Assembly: GCF_018968705.1 (NCBI RefSeq) | Contig: NZ_CP076668.1 | Span: 5,405,001-5,469,000 of the forward strand | Reading direction: 5' to 3' | Source: Pseudomonas lijiangensis | GTDB lineage: Bacteria; Pseudomonadota; Gammaproteobacteria; Pseudomonadales; Pseudomonadaceae | DNA length: 64,000 bases | Part shown: in pieces, positions 56,255 to 63,858 of the stretch | How the letters are laid out: each line of letters starts with the position of its first letter | Position numbering within the stretch: position 1 is the first letter of the stretch | The notes under the pieces: generated by a model | The model's input: only the letters and a program-made list of their open reading frames with translations | Database searches by the model: none | Told to the model about the DNA's origin: nothing | Position numbers and translations under genes: made by a program

Positions 56255-57940
56255 ATGCGAGAAAAATCAACGAAGGTCGCCGCCACGACTCCGGCGACTT
56301 ACATAAATGCACAAAGCGCTATCACCGGCCTGCGCGGCCGAGACCTGTTTCATACCCTGCGCAGCGTCGCCTCCCAAGGCTGGAAACATCCGCTGCGCAG
56401 CGCCCGACATGCCCTGGCACTGGGCAGCCAGTTGGGCAAAGTGATGCTTCTGGGAGATATGCCCCATACCCCCAACCCGCGTGACAGCCGATTCGCAGAC
56501 CCGACCTGGAGCCTGAACCCGCTGTACCGTCGTGGCTTGCAGGCTTACCTGAGCTGGCAGCATCAGACCCGACTCTGGATCGATGAAAGCGACCTGTCCA
56601 AGGATGACCGGGCGCGGGCGCACTTTCTCTTCTCACTGATCAACGATGCGCTGTCGCCGTCCAATACCCTGCTCAACCCGCTGGCCATCAAGGAGCTTTT
56701 CAACTCAGGCGGCAGCAGCGTACTCAAGGGCCTGGGCCACATGGCCGACGACCTGCTGCACAACAATGGCCTGCCTCGCCAGACCACCAAGGATGCCTTC
56801 GAGATTGGCCGTACGCTCGCCACTACTCCGGGCTCCGTGGTGTTTCGCAACGAAATGTTCGAGCTGATCCAGTACAAGCCGATGAGCGAAAAACAGTACT
56901 CGCGGCCCTTGCTGATCGTCCCGCCACAGATCAACAAGTTCTACATTTTCGACCTGAGCCCCACCAACAGCTTTGTGCAGTACGCCCTGAAGAATGGCCT
57001 GCAGACCTTCGCCATCAGTTGGCGCAATCCCGATGTGCGGCATCGTGAATGGGGGCTTTCCAGTTACGTCGAAGCGACCGAAGAGGCCATGAACATCTGC
57101 CGGGCGATTACCGGCGCACGGGAAGTCAATCTGCTGGGCGCCTGTGCCGGAGGCCTGACCATTGCTGCCCTGCAAGGCCATTTACAGGCCAAGCGGCAGA
57201 TCCGCCGGGTCGCCAGCGCGACTTACATGGTCAGCCTGCTGGACAGCCAGATCGAAAGCCCGGCCACGCTGTTCATCGACGAAGAAGCCCTGGAAGCCGC
57301 CAAGCGTCGCTCGTATCAGCGCGGCGTGCTGGAGGGCAGCGACATGGGCCGGATCTTTGCCTGGATGCGCCCCAACGACCTGATCTGGAGTTACTGGATC
57401 AACAACTATCTGCTGGGCAAGACTCCGCCCGCGTTCGACATCCTGTACTGGAACAACGACACCACGCGCTTGACGGCAGCGCTGCATGGCGACCTGCTGG
57501 ACTTCTTCAAACACAATCCGCTCAGCCATCCGGGCGGCCTGGAAGTCTGCGGCACGCCCATCGACCTGCAGAAAGTGACAGTGGACAGCTTCAGCATTGC
57601 CGGCATCAACGACCACATCACGCCCTGGGATTCAGTCTATCGCTCAACGCTGCTGCTGGGCGGTGAGCGACGTTTCCTGCTGGCCAACAGCGGCCATGTG
57701 CAAAGCATCCTCAACCCGCCGGGCAACCGCAAAGCCAACTTTGTCGAGAACGACAAACTGAGCAGCGACCCGCGGGCCTGGTACTACGATGCCAAACACA
57801 ACGAGGGCAGTTGGTGGCCAACCTGGCTGAAATGGATTCAGGAACGCTCCGGCACCCAGCACGAAACCCGGATCGAACTGGGCAACGCCAATTACCCTGC
57901 GATGGAGGCTGCGCCTGGAACCTATGTGCATGTGCGTTGA
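56255..57940 (+). CDS. phaC2: Class II PHA synthase 2
   Basis: A 561-residue synthase paralogous to PhaC1. The catalytic C297 sits in GACAGG, differing from PhaC1 (GACSGG) at one position. Triad Asp and His lie in SIAGINDHITPW and ANSGHVQSILNPPGN. Class II loci carry two synthases with overlapping substrate ranges. A 161-bp gap upstream holds an inverted GACGCAG/CTGCGTC repeat (56188-56214) but no clear promoter. Confidence 0.96.
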   Translation: MREKSTKVAATTPATYINAQSAITGLRGRDLFHTLRSVASQGWKHPLRSARHALALGSQLGKVMLLGDMPHTPNPRDSRFADPTWSLNPLYRRGLQAYLSWQHQTRLWIDESDLSKDDRARAHFLFSLINDALSPSNTLLNPLAIKELFNSGGSSVLKGLGHMADDLLHNNGLPRQTTKDAFEIGRTLATTPGSVVFRNEMFELIQYKPMSEKQYSRPLLIVPPQINKFYIFDLSPTNSFVQYALKNGLQTFAISWRNPDVRHREWGLSSYVEATEEAMNICRAITGAREVNLLGACAGGLTIAALQGHLQAKRQIRRVASATYMVSLLDSQIESPATLFIDEEALEAAKRRSYQRGVLEGSDMGRIFAWMRPNDLIWSYWINNYLLGKTPPAFDILYWNNDTTRLTAALHGDLLDFFKHNPLSHPGGLEVCGTPIDLQKVTVDSFSIAGINDHITPWDSVYRSTLLLGGERRFLLANSGHVQSILNPPGNRKANFVENDKLSSDPRAWYYDAKHNEGSWWPTWLKWIQERSGTQHETRIELGNANYPAMEAAPGTYVHVR

Positions 57941-57949
57941 AGGTATAAG

Positions 57950-58037
57950 CAGGAGTGAACTCATTCGCGAGACGTCATTGAAGGCGACAGGTTTTCTTCG
58001 GATGCATGGGCCTGTCGCGAATAAATTCGCTCCTACA
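57950..58037. repeat. REP inverted pair between phaC2 and phaD
   Basis: AGGAGTGAACTCATTCGCGA (57951-57970) and, inverted, TCGCGAATAAATTCGCTCCT (58015-58034). Main family. It could stabilise the phaC1ZC2 message or lower read-through into phaD. Confidence 0.75.
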
Positions 58038-58075
58038 ACCGGTTTGCGCTCCCGAACCCCAACCAAGAAGACTGG

Positions 58076-58690
58076 ATGAAAACCCGCGACCGCATACTTG
58101 AATGCGCCCTGACACTGTTCAATCAGCAGGGCGAACCCAATGTCTCCACGCTGGAAATCGCCAACGAACTGGGTATCAGCCCCGGCAATCTCTATTACCA
58201 CTTCCATGGCAAGGAGCCATTGGTGATGGGACTGTTCGAGCGCTTCCAGGCCGAACTGGCCCCGTTGCTCGACCCGCCTGCCGATGCGCGACTCAATGCA
58301 GAAGATTACTGGCTGTTCCTGCACCTGATCGTCGAGCGCCTGGCGCACTACCGTTTTCTGTTTCAGGACTTGTCCAACCTGGCCAGTCGCCTGCCCAAGC
58401 TGGCACGCGGCATTCGCAACCTGCTCAACTCCCTCAAACGCACCCTGGCTTCGCTACTGGCCAGACTCAAGGCTCAAGGGCAATTGATCAGCGAAACCCA
58501 GGCACTGGGCCAACTGGTGGAGCAGATCACCATGAACCTGCTGTTCTCGCTGGACTATCAGCGCATTCTGGGACGCGAAGGGGAAGTACGGGTGGTGGTC
58601 TATCAGATCATGATGCTCGTGACACCGCATCTGGTGCCGACATCGAGGCAGGCGGCCGAAGAGCTGGCCATGCAGTATTTGAGCAGGTAA
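58076..58690 (+). CDS. phaD: PhaD, TetR-type regulator of PHA genes
   Basis: A 204-residue transcription factor. The N-terminal helix-turn-helix reads RILECALTLFNQQGEPNVSTLEIANELGISPGNLYYHF, the TetR signature. The helical C-terminus (about 60-204) binds an unknown, probably acyl-CoA-type, effector. In P. putida PhaD activates phaC1 and phaI promoters. Palindrome-like sites fitting this role lie at both promoters here. It is convergent with phaF across a hairpin. Confidence 0.93.
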   Translation: MKTRDRILECALTLFNQQGEPNVSTLEIANELGISPGNLYYHFHGKEPLVMGLFERFQAELAPLLDPPADARLNAEDYWLFLHLIVERLAHYRFLFQDLSNLASRLPKLARGIRNLLNSLKRTLASLLARLKAQGQLISETQALGQLVEQITMNLLFSLDYQRILGREGEVRVVVYQIMMLVTPHLVPTSRQAAEELAMQYLSR

Positions 58691-58713
58691 CCCGACCTGT
58701 CGAACAGGTCGGG
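58691..58713. terminator. Hairpin between convergent phaD and phaF
   Basis: CCCGACCTGT, loop CGA, ACAGGTCGGG: a perfect 10-bp stem one base after the phaD stop. No T-run. Likely shared end of both transcripts. Confidence 0.6.
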
Positions 58714-58733
58714 CTGGATGCAGCAACCTGTTA

Positions 58734-59510
58734 TCAGGCCTGACCGGTGGTTGGCGTCGACGCAGGGGGTGTCGACGGCGCAGCAGCCGGAGAAGCAGCA
58801 GGTGTCGCCGAGGCCGACGCTGCTGGTTTGGCAGCCGGTTTTGCAGCCGGCTTCCTGGCAGCAGGTTTTTTCGGAGCGGGTTTGGCTGCCGATTTGGCCT
58901 TGTCTGCTGTCGAAGACGCAGCCTTGCTCACAGCATCGACCGGCTTGGCGGCAGCTTTCTTGACTGCCGGTTTGGCCGCTGCGGTTTTGGTCGCAACCTT
59001 GTCTGCGGTTTTCGCCACAGTCTTGGCAGCAGCCTTGGCCAGCGGTTTCGCCGTGCTTTTGGCTGGTGCTGTCGAACGGGACGCAACCGGCTTGGCCTTG
59101 GCGCCTGTCAGCAGCTCGATCTGGCGGGTCAGTTCATCGACCTTGCCATGCAACGCCTGCACTTCATTACGGCTCGGCACACCGAGGCGCGAAATGGCAC
59201 TGTTCAGACGCTTGTCGAACGCGCCTTCGAGTTCATTCCATTTGCCCAGCGCGAGATCCTTGACGTCACCCACACGGGACTTGGCAGCCTTGGCAGTATC
59301 CTTGGCATTGTCGAGTTGCTTCTCGGCCTCTGCCTTGGTCTGCTTCTCGGCCTTTTCGCCGTCCTTTACCAGTGTTTCAAATAACTTACTGCCGTCATTG
59401 CTGATCTTGGAGTAAGCGCCCAAACCAGCCAGCCAGATCTGGCGAGAGTATTTTTCAACCTCGCCAATCCAGGAGCTGCCTTCTTTTTCAACTTTTTTCT
59501 TGCCAGCCAT
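58734..59510 (-). CDS. phaF: PhaF phasin with histone-H1-like tail
   Basis: A 258-residue granule protein. Residues 1-140 are the phasin domain, with the shared IWLAGLGAYSKIS motif and a coiled-coil, closing with a leucine-zipper-like LHGKVDELTRQIELL. The tail from about 140 is Lys/Ala/Pro-rich repeats (AKPAAKKPA type) that bind DNA and tie granules to the nucleoid. The start at 59510 (MAGKKKVEKEGSSW) follows GGAG. It is transcribed with phaI, which ends 11 bp upstream. Confidence 0.93.
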   Translation of the reverse strand: MAGKKKVEKEGSSWIGEVEKYSRQIWLAGLGAYSKISNDGSKLFETLVKDGEKAEKQTKAEAEKQLDNAKDTAKAAKSRVGDVKDLALGKWNELEGAFDKRLNSAISRLGVPSRNEVQALHGKVDELTRQIELLTGAKAKPVASRSTAPAKSTAKPLAKAAAKTVAKTADKVATKTAAAKPAVKKAAAKPVDAVSKAASSTADKAKSAAKPAPKKPAARKPAAKPAAKPAASASATPAASPAAAPSTPPASTPTTGQA

Positions 59511-59520
59511 CCTGCTCTCC

Positions 59521-59994
59521 TTAATGTTCAGGCTCGATACGTTCGAGCTTTTTGGGCTCATTACGCTCGAGCTTTTTAGGCCCGACACGTTCAAGCAATG
59601 CCGTCAGCTCATCGAGCTTAGCAGAGAGTGTCTCAACATCATGTTTAGATGGAATGCCAATCCGGTTCAAGCCCTTGGCGACACGGCGATCAAAGGCGCT
59701 TTCGATCTTGTCGAGCTGAGCTTCGACACGGCCCTTGACGCTTGAAACCTCACCTTTGATCGAATCGATTTCGCTGTTGGCCGCTTCGAGCTTTTCGTCG
59801 ACAGCCTTCTTGGCGTCTTTCTGCACTTTTTCGCCAGTCTTGATCAGCTCTCTGACGTACTCGGTGCCCTCCTGATTGGCCTTGGCATAAGCGCCCAGAC
59901 CTGCCAGCCAGATTTTGCGGGCATACAGTTTCACTTCGGAAAACGTGGTTGCCTGATCGTCTTCAACTTTTTTCTTCAGGGTAGCCTTGGCCAT
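59521..59994 (-). CDS. phaI: PhaI phasin
   Basis: A 157-residue granule-coating protein homologous to the first part of PhaF, with KIWLAGLGAYAKANQEGTEY and a long coiled-coil segment ending in LSAKLDELTALLERV. The C-terminus carries two KKLER repeats (about residues 138-155) in place of the PhaF tail. The start at 59994 (MAKATLKKKVED) matches the family. It is the first gene of the phaIF operon, with its promoter at 60063-60091. Confidence 0.93.
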   Translation of the reverse strand: MAKATLKKKVEDDQATTFSEVKLYARKIWLAGLGAYAKANQEGTEYVRELIKTGEKVQKDAKKAVDEKLEAANSEIDSIKGEVSSVKGRVEAQLDKIESAFDRRVAKGLNRIGIPSKHDVETLSAKLDELTALLERVGPKKLERNEPKKLERIEPEH

Positions 59995-60062
59995 GGTGCA
60001 CCTCACTCTCGAAAGTTCAAGGAACCGCCCTTGTCGGGGCATGACTCAAAAGTACGGAGAAA

Positions 60063-60091
60063 AATTAGAATGCACACCCTAGGTCCTCGAC
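60063..60091 (-). promoter_or_regulatory. phaI promoter with operator in the spacer (candidate PhaD site)
   Basis: Minus strand TCGAGG (60091-60086), 17 nt, TAATTT (60068-60063). The spacer element, read on the plus strand as ATTAGAATGCACACCCTAGG (60065-60084), matches the phaC1 operator in 14 of 20 positions when that palindrome is reversed. The -10 end of the element is the same in both promoters (TTCTAAT). Confidence 0.62.
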
Positions 60092-60182
60092 CACCGCTCA
60101 CTATCTTTTCGGGAACGGTTAATTCGTAGCTAAAATGAGCGAAACCTTGTTTACTACGGCGTAGTGACTAGTGGAGGCAATC

Positions 60183-60446
60183 ATGGCAAAAGCCGCACGT
60201 AAAAAGCTGTCTGAGGAAGCGATTGAAAACCTTGAGGGACATATTCCCGAAATAGCTGCAAGCGCCACTTCTGCTGCGTATTACCGCGCCCTGGCTGCTG
60301 GCCACACCGTCGTGCAGGTCAAAGGAGTGAATGTCGTGGCATCCGACGCCGATGGCAACACTCGCATCATTGCAGCGGCCAAGCCACGTCGTAAAGTCAC
60401 TGTAGGTCAGGTCATCAAGGTGCGCAGGCTGGATGTAAGTGCCTAA
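60183..60446 (+). CDS. Small basic protein of unknown function next to phaI
   Basis: I do not recognise this 87-residue protein. The N-terminus MAKAARKKLSEEAIENLEG is basic then helical. The middle (AYYRALAAGHTVVQVKGVNVVASDADGNTR) looks beta-rich, and the C-terminus is Lys/Arg-rich. There is no membrane segment. GGAGG lies 7 nt before the ATG and a short ACTAC/GTAGT hairpin lies just before that, so translation looks real. It is divergent from phaI by 188 bp and marks the left edge of the insertion before the PAAR gene. Confidence 0.6.
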   Translation: MAKAARKKLSEEAIENLEGHIPEIAASATSAAYYRALAAGHTVVQVKGVNVVASDADGNTRIIAAAKPRRKVTVGQVIKVRRLDVSA

Positions 60447-60937
60447 CGTGCGGTCTTGAAAATAAGCTCTCCAAATTAATATCCATGCTTTGCCGCTGAT
60501 CACGCCCTTAGGGACGAGAGGATGAGCAGTCAAATACTGTTCTGAGCCCCAAAGAAAGCACCTAACCAAGCCGCCACACAAGATCTGCCATCATCAGCCA
60601 GTGTACGATCGTCGCTGCACTCAGGTAATCCTGATGGCCTCTCAAGGTTTTCCGCAGATTGAAATAGCTCGACTGGTCGAAGTCCTCTGCATTTAATCAC
60701 TTTTTGGTGTCAGCTTTTTCAAGGACAGCCGCTCGGCTATTTGATCTGTAGACTTGGCCGCGCGCGATGCGACGGCCCCCGCACGGCGATGGCATCGCAG
60801 ACATAAAAGATGTTAATCACAAGACCGTGTAATGAATTGATACGGATGAACCACCAAAGATACGAGCCATCCAAAGTCCACCTTTCAAGCAAGCCTGATA
60901 AGATCGGCCTCGTGAATTCACTGACAGGAAGTCAAAT
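60447..60937. other. Gene-free stretch at the left edge of the effector island
   Basis: About 490 bp with no supportable gene. A start-less open frame of about 44 codons on the minus strand (about 60698-60563, ending WLMMADLVWRLG) could be the relic of a lost gene. I cannot assign it. No REP or clear inverted ends are seen here. The PAAR promoter should lie in its right part. Confidence 0.4.
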
Positions 60938-61471
60938 ATGGCAAAGCCAGCCGCACGCATCACCGACCCCACCAGTTGCCCGCTACCAGGGCACGGCCCC
61001 AAAGCAGTTGCCTCCGGCTCTCCCGACGTGTTCTTCGATGGACTTGCAGCAGCGACGAAAGGTGATACCTGCACGTGTGGCAGCATCCTAACGTCTGCCG
61101 TGTCGACTACCGTTTTTATCAACGGCAAAAATGCTGCTCTGGTCGGTACTGTAGGCACCCATGGCGACGTTGTAGTTGGCGGTTCTGGTACAGTAATCAT
61201 TGGTGATTCGCATACCCCGGCAACGTTCATCCCTCCCCTCCCGTTGTTACTGAAAAAAACCTACGGGCATACCTTCAGCATCGTTGATAGCGAAACGGGT
61301 CAACCTTTAGCCGGAAGAAGTTTTACTGCCTCCGTTGATGGCAAAAGAATTACCGGCATTACTGATAGTTCGGGAATAGCACATATCAAAACTCCGATCA
61401 AAGATGCCTCTATTTCGGTGAGCATTGATTTTAACTCCCCAGCTCGGCTGCTCAGCGAACTCACGGAGTAA
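60938..61471 (+). CDS. PAAR-domain spike protein with beta extension
   Basis: A 177-residue protein. Residues 1-95 form a PAAR domain (ARITDPTSCPLPGHG, VFFDGLAAATKGDTCTCGS, THGDVVVGGSGTVIIGD) that caps the VgrG tip of a type VI secretion tube and binds zinc through His and Cys. Residues 108-177 resemble a transthyretin/carboxypeptidase-regulatory-like module (FSIVDSETGQPLAGRSFTAS). That extension may hold the cargo. The stop lies 5 bp before the amidase start. No other type VI genes are in the window, so this is an orphan cluster. Confidence 0.88.
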   Translation: MAKPAARITDPTSCPLPGHGPKAVASGSPDVFFDGLAAATKGDTCTCGSILTSAVSTTVFINGKNAALVGTVGTHGDVVVGGSGTVIIGDSHTPATFIPPLPLLLKKTYGHTFSIVDSETGQPLAGRSFTASVDGKRITGITDSSGIAHIKTPIKDASISVSIDFNSPARLLSELTE

Positions 61472-61476
61472 TCAAG

Positions 61477-62190
61477 GTGGCCGAACAATTTACTACCGAA
61501 GCAAAAGCAACCGAATTGAAAGCCGGAGAACCCGCAACCCCTACAAACATTACTGTCAACGATAGAGCGGCTACCAGAGAGGCCATACTCAGACTTGTCC
61601 GCAAAAAAGGTTGTGAGTTTGTAGAGCGCTCATTTTGGGGAGCACATAAAGCAAAAGGAGAGATGGTCAATGACTGGGACTACTCGATGATTGCGCTTCA
61701 TCATGCAGGCAGAAGTGTGGGCTGTGGTGCTGGAGCAGCACAAATGCTTTCAATTCAGAATGCACACCAAGCCAAGTTTGCCGATATCGGCTATCACTAT
61801 GGCATTGACTGTATGGGCAAAATCTTTGAAGGACGGGATATCCGATTCAAAGGTTCAAATGTGAATAACTACAACACTGGCGTCATTGGCATCGTCTTGC
61901 TAGAGAACCTGACAACCGCCGATGAAGGTGGCGATATAGTTGCCCTGACTCGGCAGACCCTTGAAGTTCTCGCCGGCAACATGGATCAAAAAATCCCTGA
62001 CATTCAAATCGATGCTCTACTGAGCTTGGTTCAAGCCCTGACCAGCGTTTTCAGGGTTACAACTCTGGGTGGGCACCGTGAATTTCCTATGCAGGCAGGC
62101 GAGGGAAAAATCTGCCCTGGCAATATAGGAATGGAACTGGTAAACAACCTTAGAATTAAAACCAAACTATTACGACCACCATCCTCATGA
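61477..62190 (+). CDS. N-acetylmuramoyl-L-alanine amidase, probable type VI effector
   Basis: A 237-residue protein of the amidase_2/PGRP (T7 lysozyme-like) fold. Zinc ligands seen are H75/H76 (IALHHAG), H200 (LGGHREF) and C213 (KICPGN), with Y106/Y108 in IGYHYGI. It should cut between muramic acid and the peptide stem. There is no signal peptide, so it needs a secretion machine to reach the periplasm of a target cell. GTG start with GGAG 8 nt upstream. It is wedged between the PAAR gene (5-bp gap) and a small membrane-protein gene (4-base overlap), the classic effector/immunity layout. Confidence 0.85.
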   Translation: MAEQFTTEAKATELKAGEPATPTNITVNDRAATREAILRLVRKKGCEFVERSFWGAHKAKGEMVNDWDYSMIALHHAGRSVGCGAGAAQMLSIQNAHQAKFADIGYHYGIDCMGKIFEGRDIRFKGSNVNNYNTGVIGIVLLENLTTADEGGDIVALTRQTLEVLAGNMDQKIPDIQIDALLSLVQALTSVFRVTTLGGHREFPMQAGEGKICPGNIGMELVNNLRIKTKLLRPPSS

Positions 62191-62474
62191 AATCACTTAT
62201 CATTTTCTTATCGATCACCTTTATCGTTTCTCTATACATTGGCTTTTATGAAAAAATGGAGGACGCTTATCCGGAGAAAGTATTTTTCATAAAAAAATCC
62301 CCAACCCTTAAAATGCAATTTGAAAATATTTTCGCGTATGAGTCAGATGACAAAAAACTGAGTGAACTGAGCGATACGGAACGACAGCAGGTCATTCAAT
62401 ATTGTAAATACCGGTTAGGCGTGACAACCACATTGAAAAACCAAAACGAGCTTGAAGAGTGCAAGAAGAGATAG
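62187..62474 (+). CDS. Small membrane-anchored protein, probable immunity protein
   Basis: A 95-residue protein I do not recognise by family. It begins with one hydrophobic helix (about 3-20, SLIIFLSITFIVSLYIGF) and has a charged periplasm-facing remainder with two Cys near the end. The ATG overlaps the amidase stop (ATGA), so the two are made together. A periplasmic, membrane-tethered partner is what is needed to block a peptidoglycan amidase in self cells. Immunity is inferred from context only. Base composition is clearly AT-richer than the flanks. Confidence 0.6.
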   Translation: MKSLIIFLSITFIVSLYIGFYEKMEDAYPEKVFFIKKSPTLKMQFENIFAYESDDKKLSELSDTERQQVIQYCKYRLGVTTTLKNQNELEECKKR

Positions 62475-62520
62475 GGCTAATGTACTCGAAGCTCTACCAC
62501 TCTATCGCAATGCGCAAGCG

Positions 62521-62617
62521 AATCGGGCGGCGCTCCGATTATTCGCGAGAGGGCCGTACATCCGGAGACAATCTATCGTTTCCAATGACCGCTCGCGGAT
62601 AAATTCTGATCTACCTC
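62521..62617. repeat. Degenerate REP unit with the 5.7-kb interior
   Basis: TATTCGCGAGAGGGCCGTAC and later GCTCGCGGATAAATTCTGAT enclose CCGTACATCCGGAGACAATC, close to the interior of the tandem array at 5661-5950. The outer parts of both arms are decayed. Confidence 0.55.
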
Positions 62618-62641
62618 AGAAAACACCTGCTCCTGTTTACT

Positions 62642-62667
62642 GTGCGACAGCCTGATAACTGTCGCAC
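62642..62667. terminator. Hairpin between the immunity-like and lipoprotein genes
   Basis: GTGCGACAG, loop CCTGATAA, CTGTCGCAC: perfect 9-bp stem without a T-run, 21 bp before the lipoprotein start. It may be a weak terminator or a translation-control hairpin. Confidence 0.4.
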
Positions 62668-62688
62668 ATGACCGAAGATTGAAGCCCA

Positions 62689-63381
62689 GTGAAAATAAAT
62701 AATGCCATTCTGCTCGTTGCTTTCGTCCTGACCGGCTGCGGTGAAGAACCGCAACCTGCGAAGCTGCCTGCTTCAGAGGATGTATTGGCTCAGTATCAAA
62801 CAATCCACATAGGCCAAGAGAGGCTGAGTCTGCCGACCATTGCATTGCTCTCCTCCACGACCAACAGCAATTTGACTCTGCGCGACAGTACAGAGGTGCC
62901 TGTCAGAAATGTGCTGTCGCAGAGCACCCATGGCTCCCGGGTTTCACAGGTCCAATTAGCGCTTGATGCTTATCGCCAGCTATACGATTACAACCTCGAT
63001 ACACATGCCTATGTCTCTAAAGCTTTTTGCGAAAGGTTGTTGATGCATTGGGAAAGGAACCAATGCAAAACAGGGCTCTACGATGGGAAGACAGTATTCC
63101 TTCCTCGTCATATCAGCCTTGTTGAGCGCAGCTATCTTCTCGGCTCGACCGAACAACTATTTGCATTGGCTGGCAAGGGGCCAAGCGCCGGGGAGTCAGC
63201 TCGAAGAATGCTCGCACAGACACCCGAGCCACAGTTTACGTGCGTACCAACCCAACAACCCTTGTGCATAGCAATCATGCCCATTCGAGGCGATCTTGTT
63301 GCCGTCTGGGCCACAGGACGGAAATCCGTGGAAGAGGAACGGGAGAAAGTCAGATGGCTCTTGGAGAAGTTTCTGAAGTAA
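62689..63381 (+). CDS. Lipoprotein of unknown function
   Basis: A 230-residue lipoprotein. A lipobox LTGC at residues 14-17 follows a hydrophobic helix (AILLVAFVLTGC), so Cys17 should be acylated. The mature part is mostly soluble, with three widely spaced further Cys pairs (AFCERLL..NQCK, FTCVPTQQPLC) that could form disulphides in the periplasm. I do not recognise a family. The start is GTG at 62689. It ends the accessory island, so it may protect against the upstream amidase or belong to another lost effector. This is inference. Confidence 0.65.
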   Translation: MKINNAILLVAFVLTGCGEEPQPAKLPASEDVLAQYQTIHIGQERLSLPTIALLSSTTNSNLTLRDSTEVPVRNVLSQSTHGSRVSQVQLALDAYRQLYDYNLDTHAYVSKAFCERLLMHWERNQCKTGLYDGKTVFLPRHISLVERSYLLGSTEQLFALAGKGPSAGESARRMLAQTPEPQFTCVPTQQPLCIAIMPIRGDLVAVWATGRKSVEEEREKVRWLLEKFLK

Positions 63382-63428
63382 GCGAACTCATTCGCGAAGG
63401 GCGCTTTCGCGGATGAATCCCCTCTCAC
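63382..63428. repeat. REP pair at the right edge of the island
   Basis: AGCGAACTCATTCGCGAAGG and inverted GCGCTTTCGCGGATGAATCC form a short imperfect pair between the lipoprotein gene and the PHA-granule-region gene. Confidence 0.55.
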
Positions 63429-63435
63429 CCGGCAT

Positions 63436-63714
63436 TCAAGCCACCAGCGCCTTGTCCAGCACACGCTCCACTTCGGACTTGATCGAGCCGCTCATGGCCG
63501 AGAGGATGAAGTTCAGTTCGATGCTGATCCGGATCAGCGCATCTTCGACTTCAACCTTGCCCTTGGCGCCCTTGCCTTCCAGCTTCACGGTGTCGCCGAC
63601 CCATTCGTGGGCCAGGCCATATTTTTCGGCCAGTTTCTCGACCAGTTGCTCCGCTCTCTCCCGCGCCTTGTCGCGGCCCAGAGTGTGCGGGCGCTCAACT
63701 GTGATTTTCGCCAT
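63436..63714 (-). CDS. PHA-granule-region family protein
   Basis: A 92-residue soluble protein of the polyhydroxyalkanoic acid system family (TIGR02610-type). It has ITVERPHTLGRDKARERAEQLVEKLAEKYGLAHEWVGD and a C-terminal half that repeats the alpha/beta pattern. Homologues lie between phaI and ubiE in pseudomonads. Function is unproven. It is divergent from ubiE by 144 bp. Its presence shows the island was placed between phaI and this gene. Confidence 0.85.
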   Translation of the reverse strand: MAKITVERPHTLGRDKARERAEQLVEKLAEKYGLAHEWVGDTVKLEGKGAKGKVEVEDALIRISIELNFILSAMSGSIKSEVERVLDKALVA

Positions 63715-63858
63715 TGGAGAGTTCCTTTTCAGTCGTTTGAATTGCGGCGCAACTATAACAGCCGCTCATGCCGAAGAAAGCCTTGAGGATGAGCCTTGTC
63801 AAGACAAAGCCAGCCCTGGCGATTAGAATGACCGGCATTCTATTCCGGCGGCAGCGAT

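Noticed and set aside
60168..60581. 137-codon minus-strand open frame over the 87-residue gene
   Set aside because: Antisense to a gene with a better ribosome site. Composition looks random.
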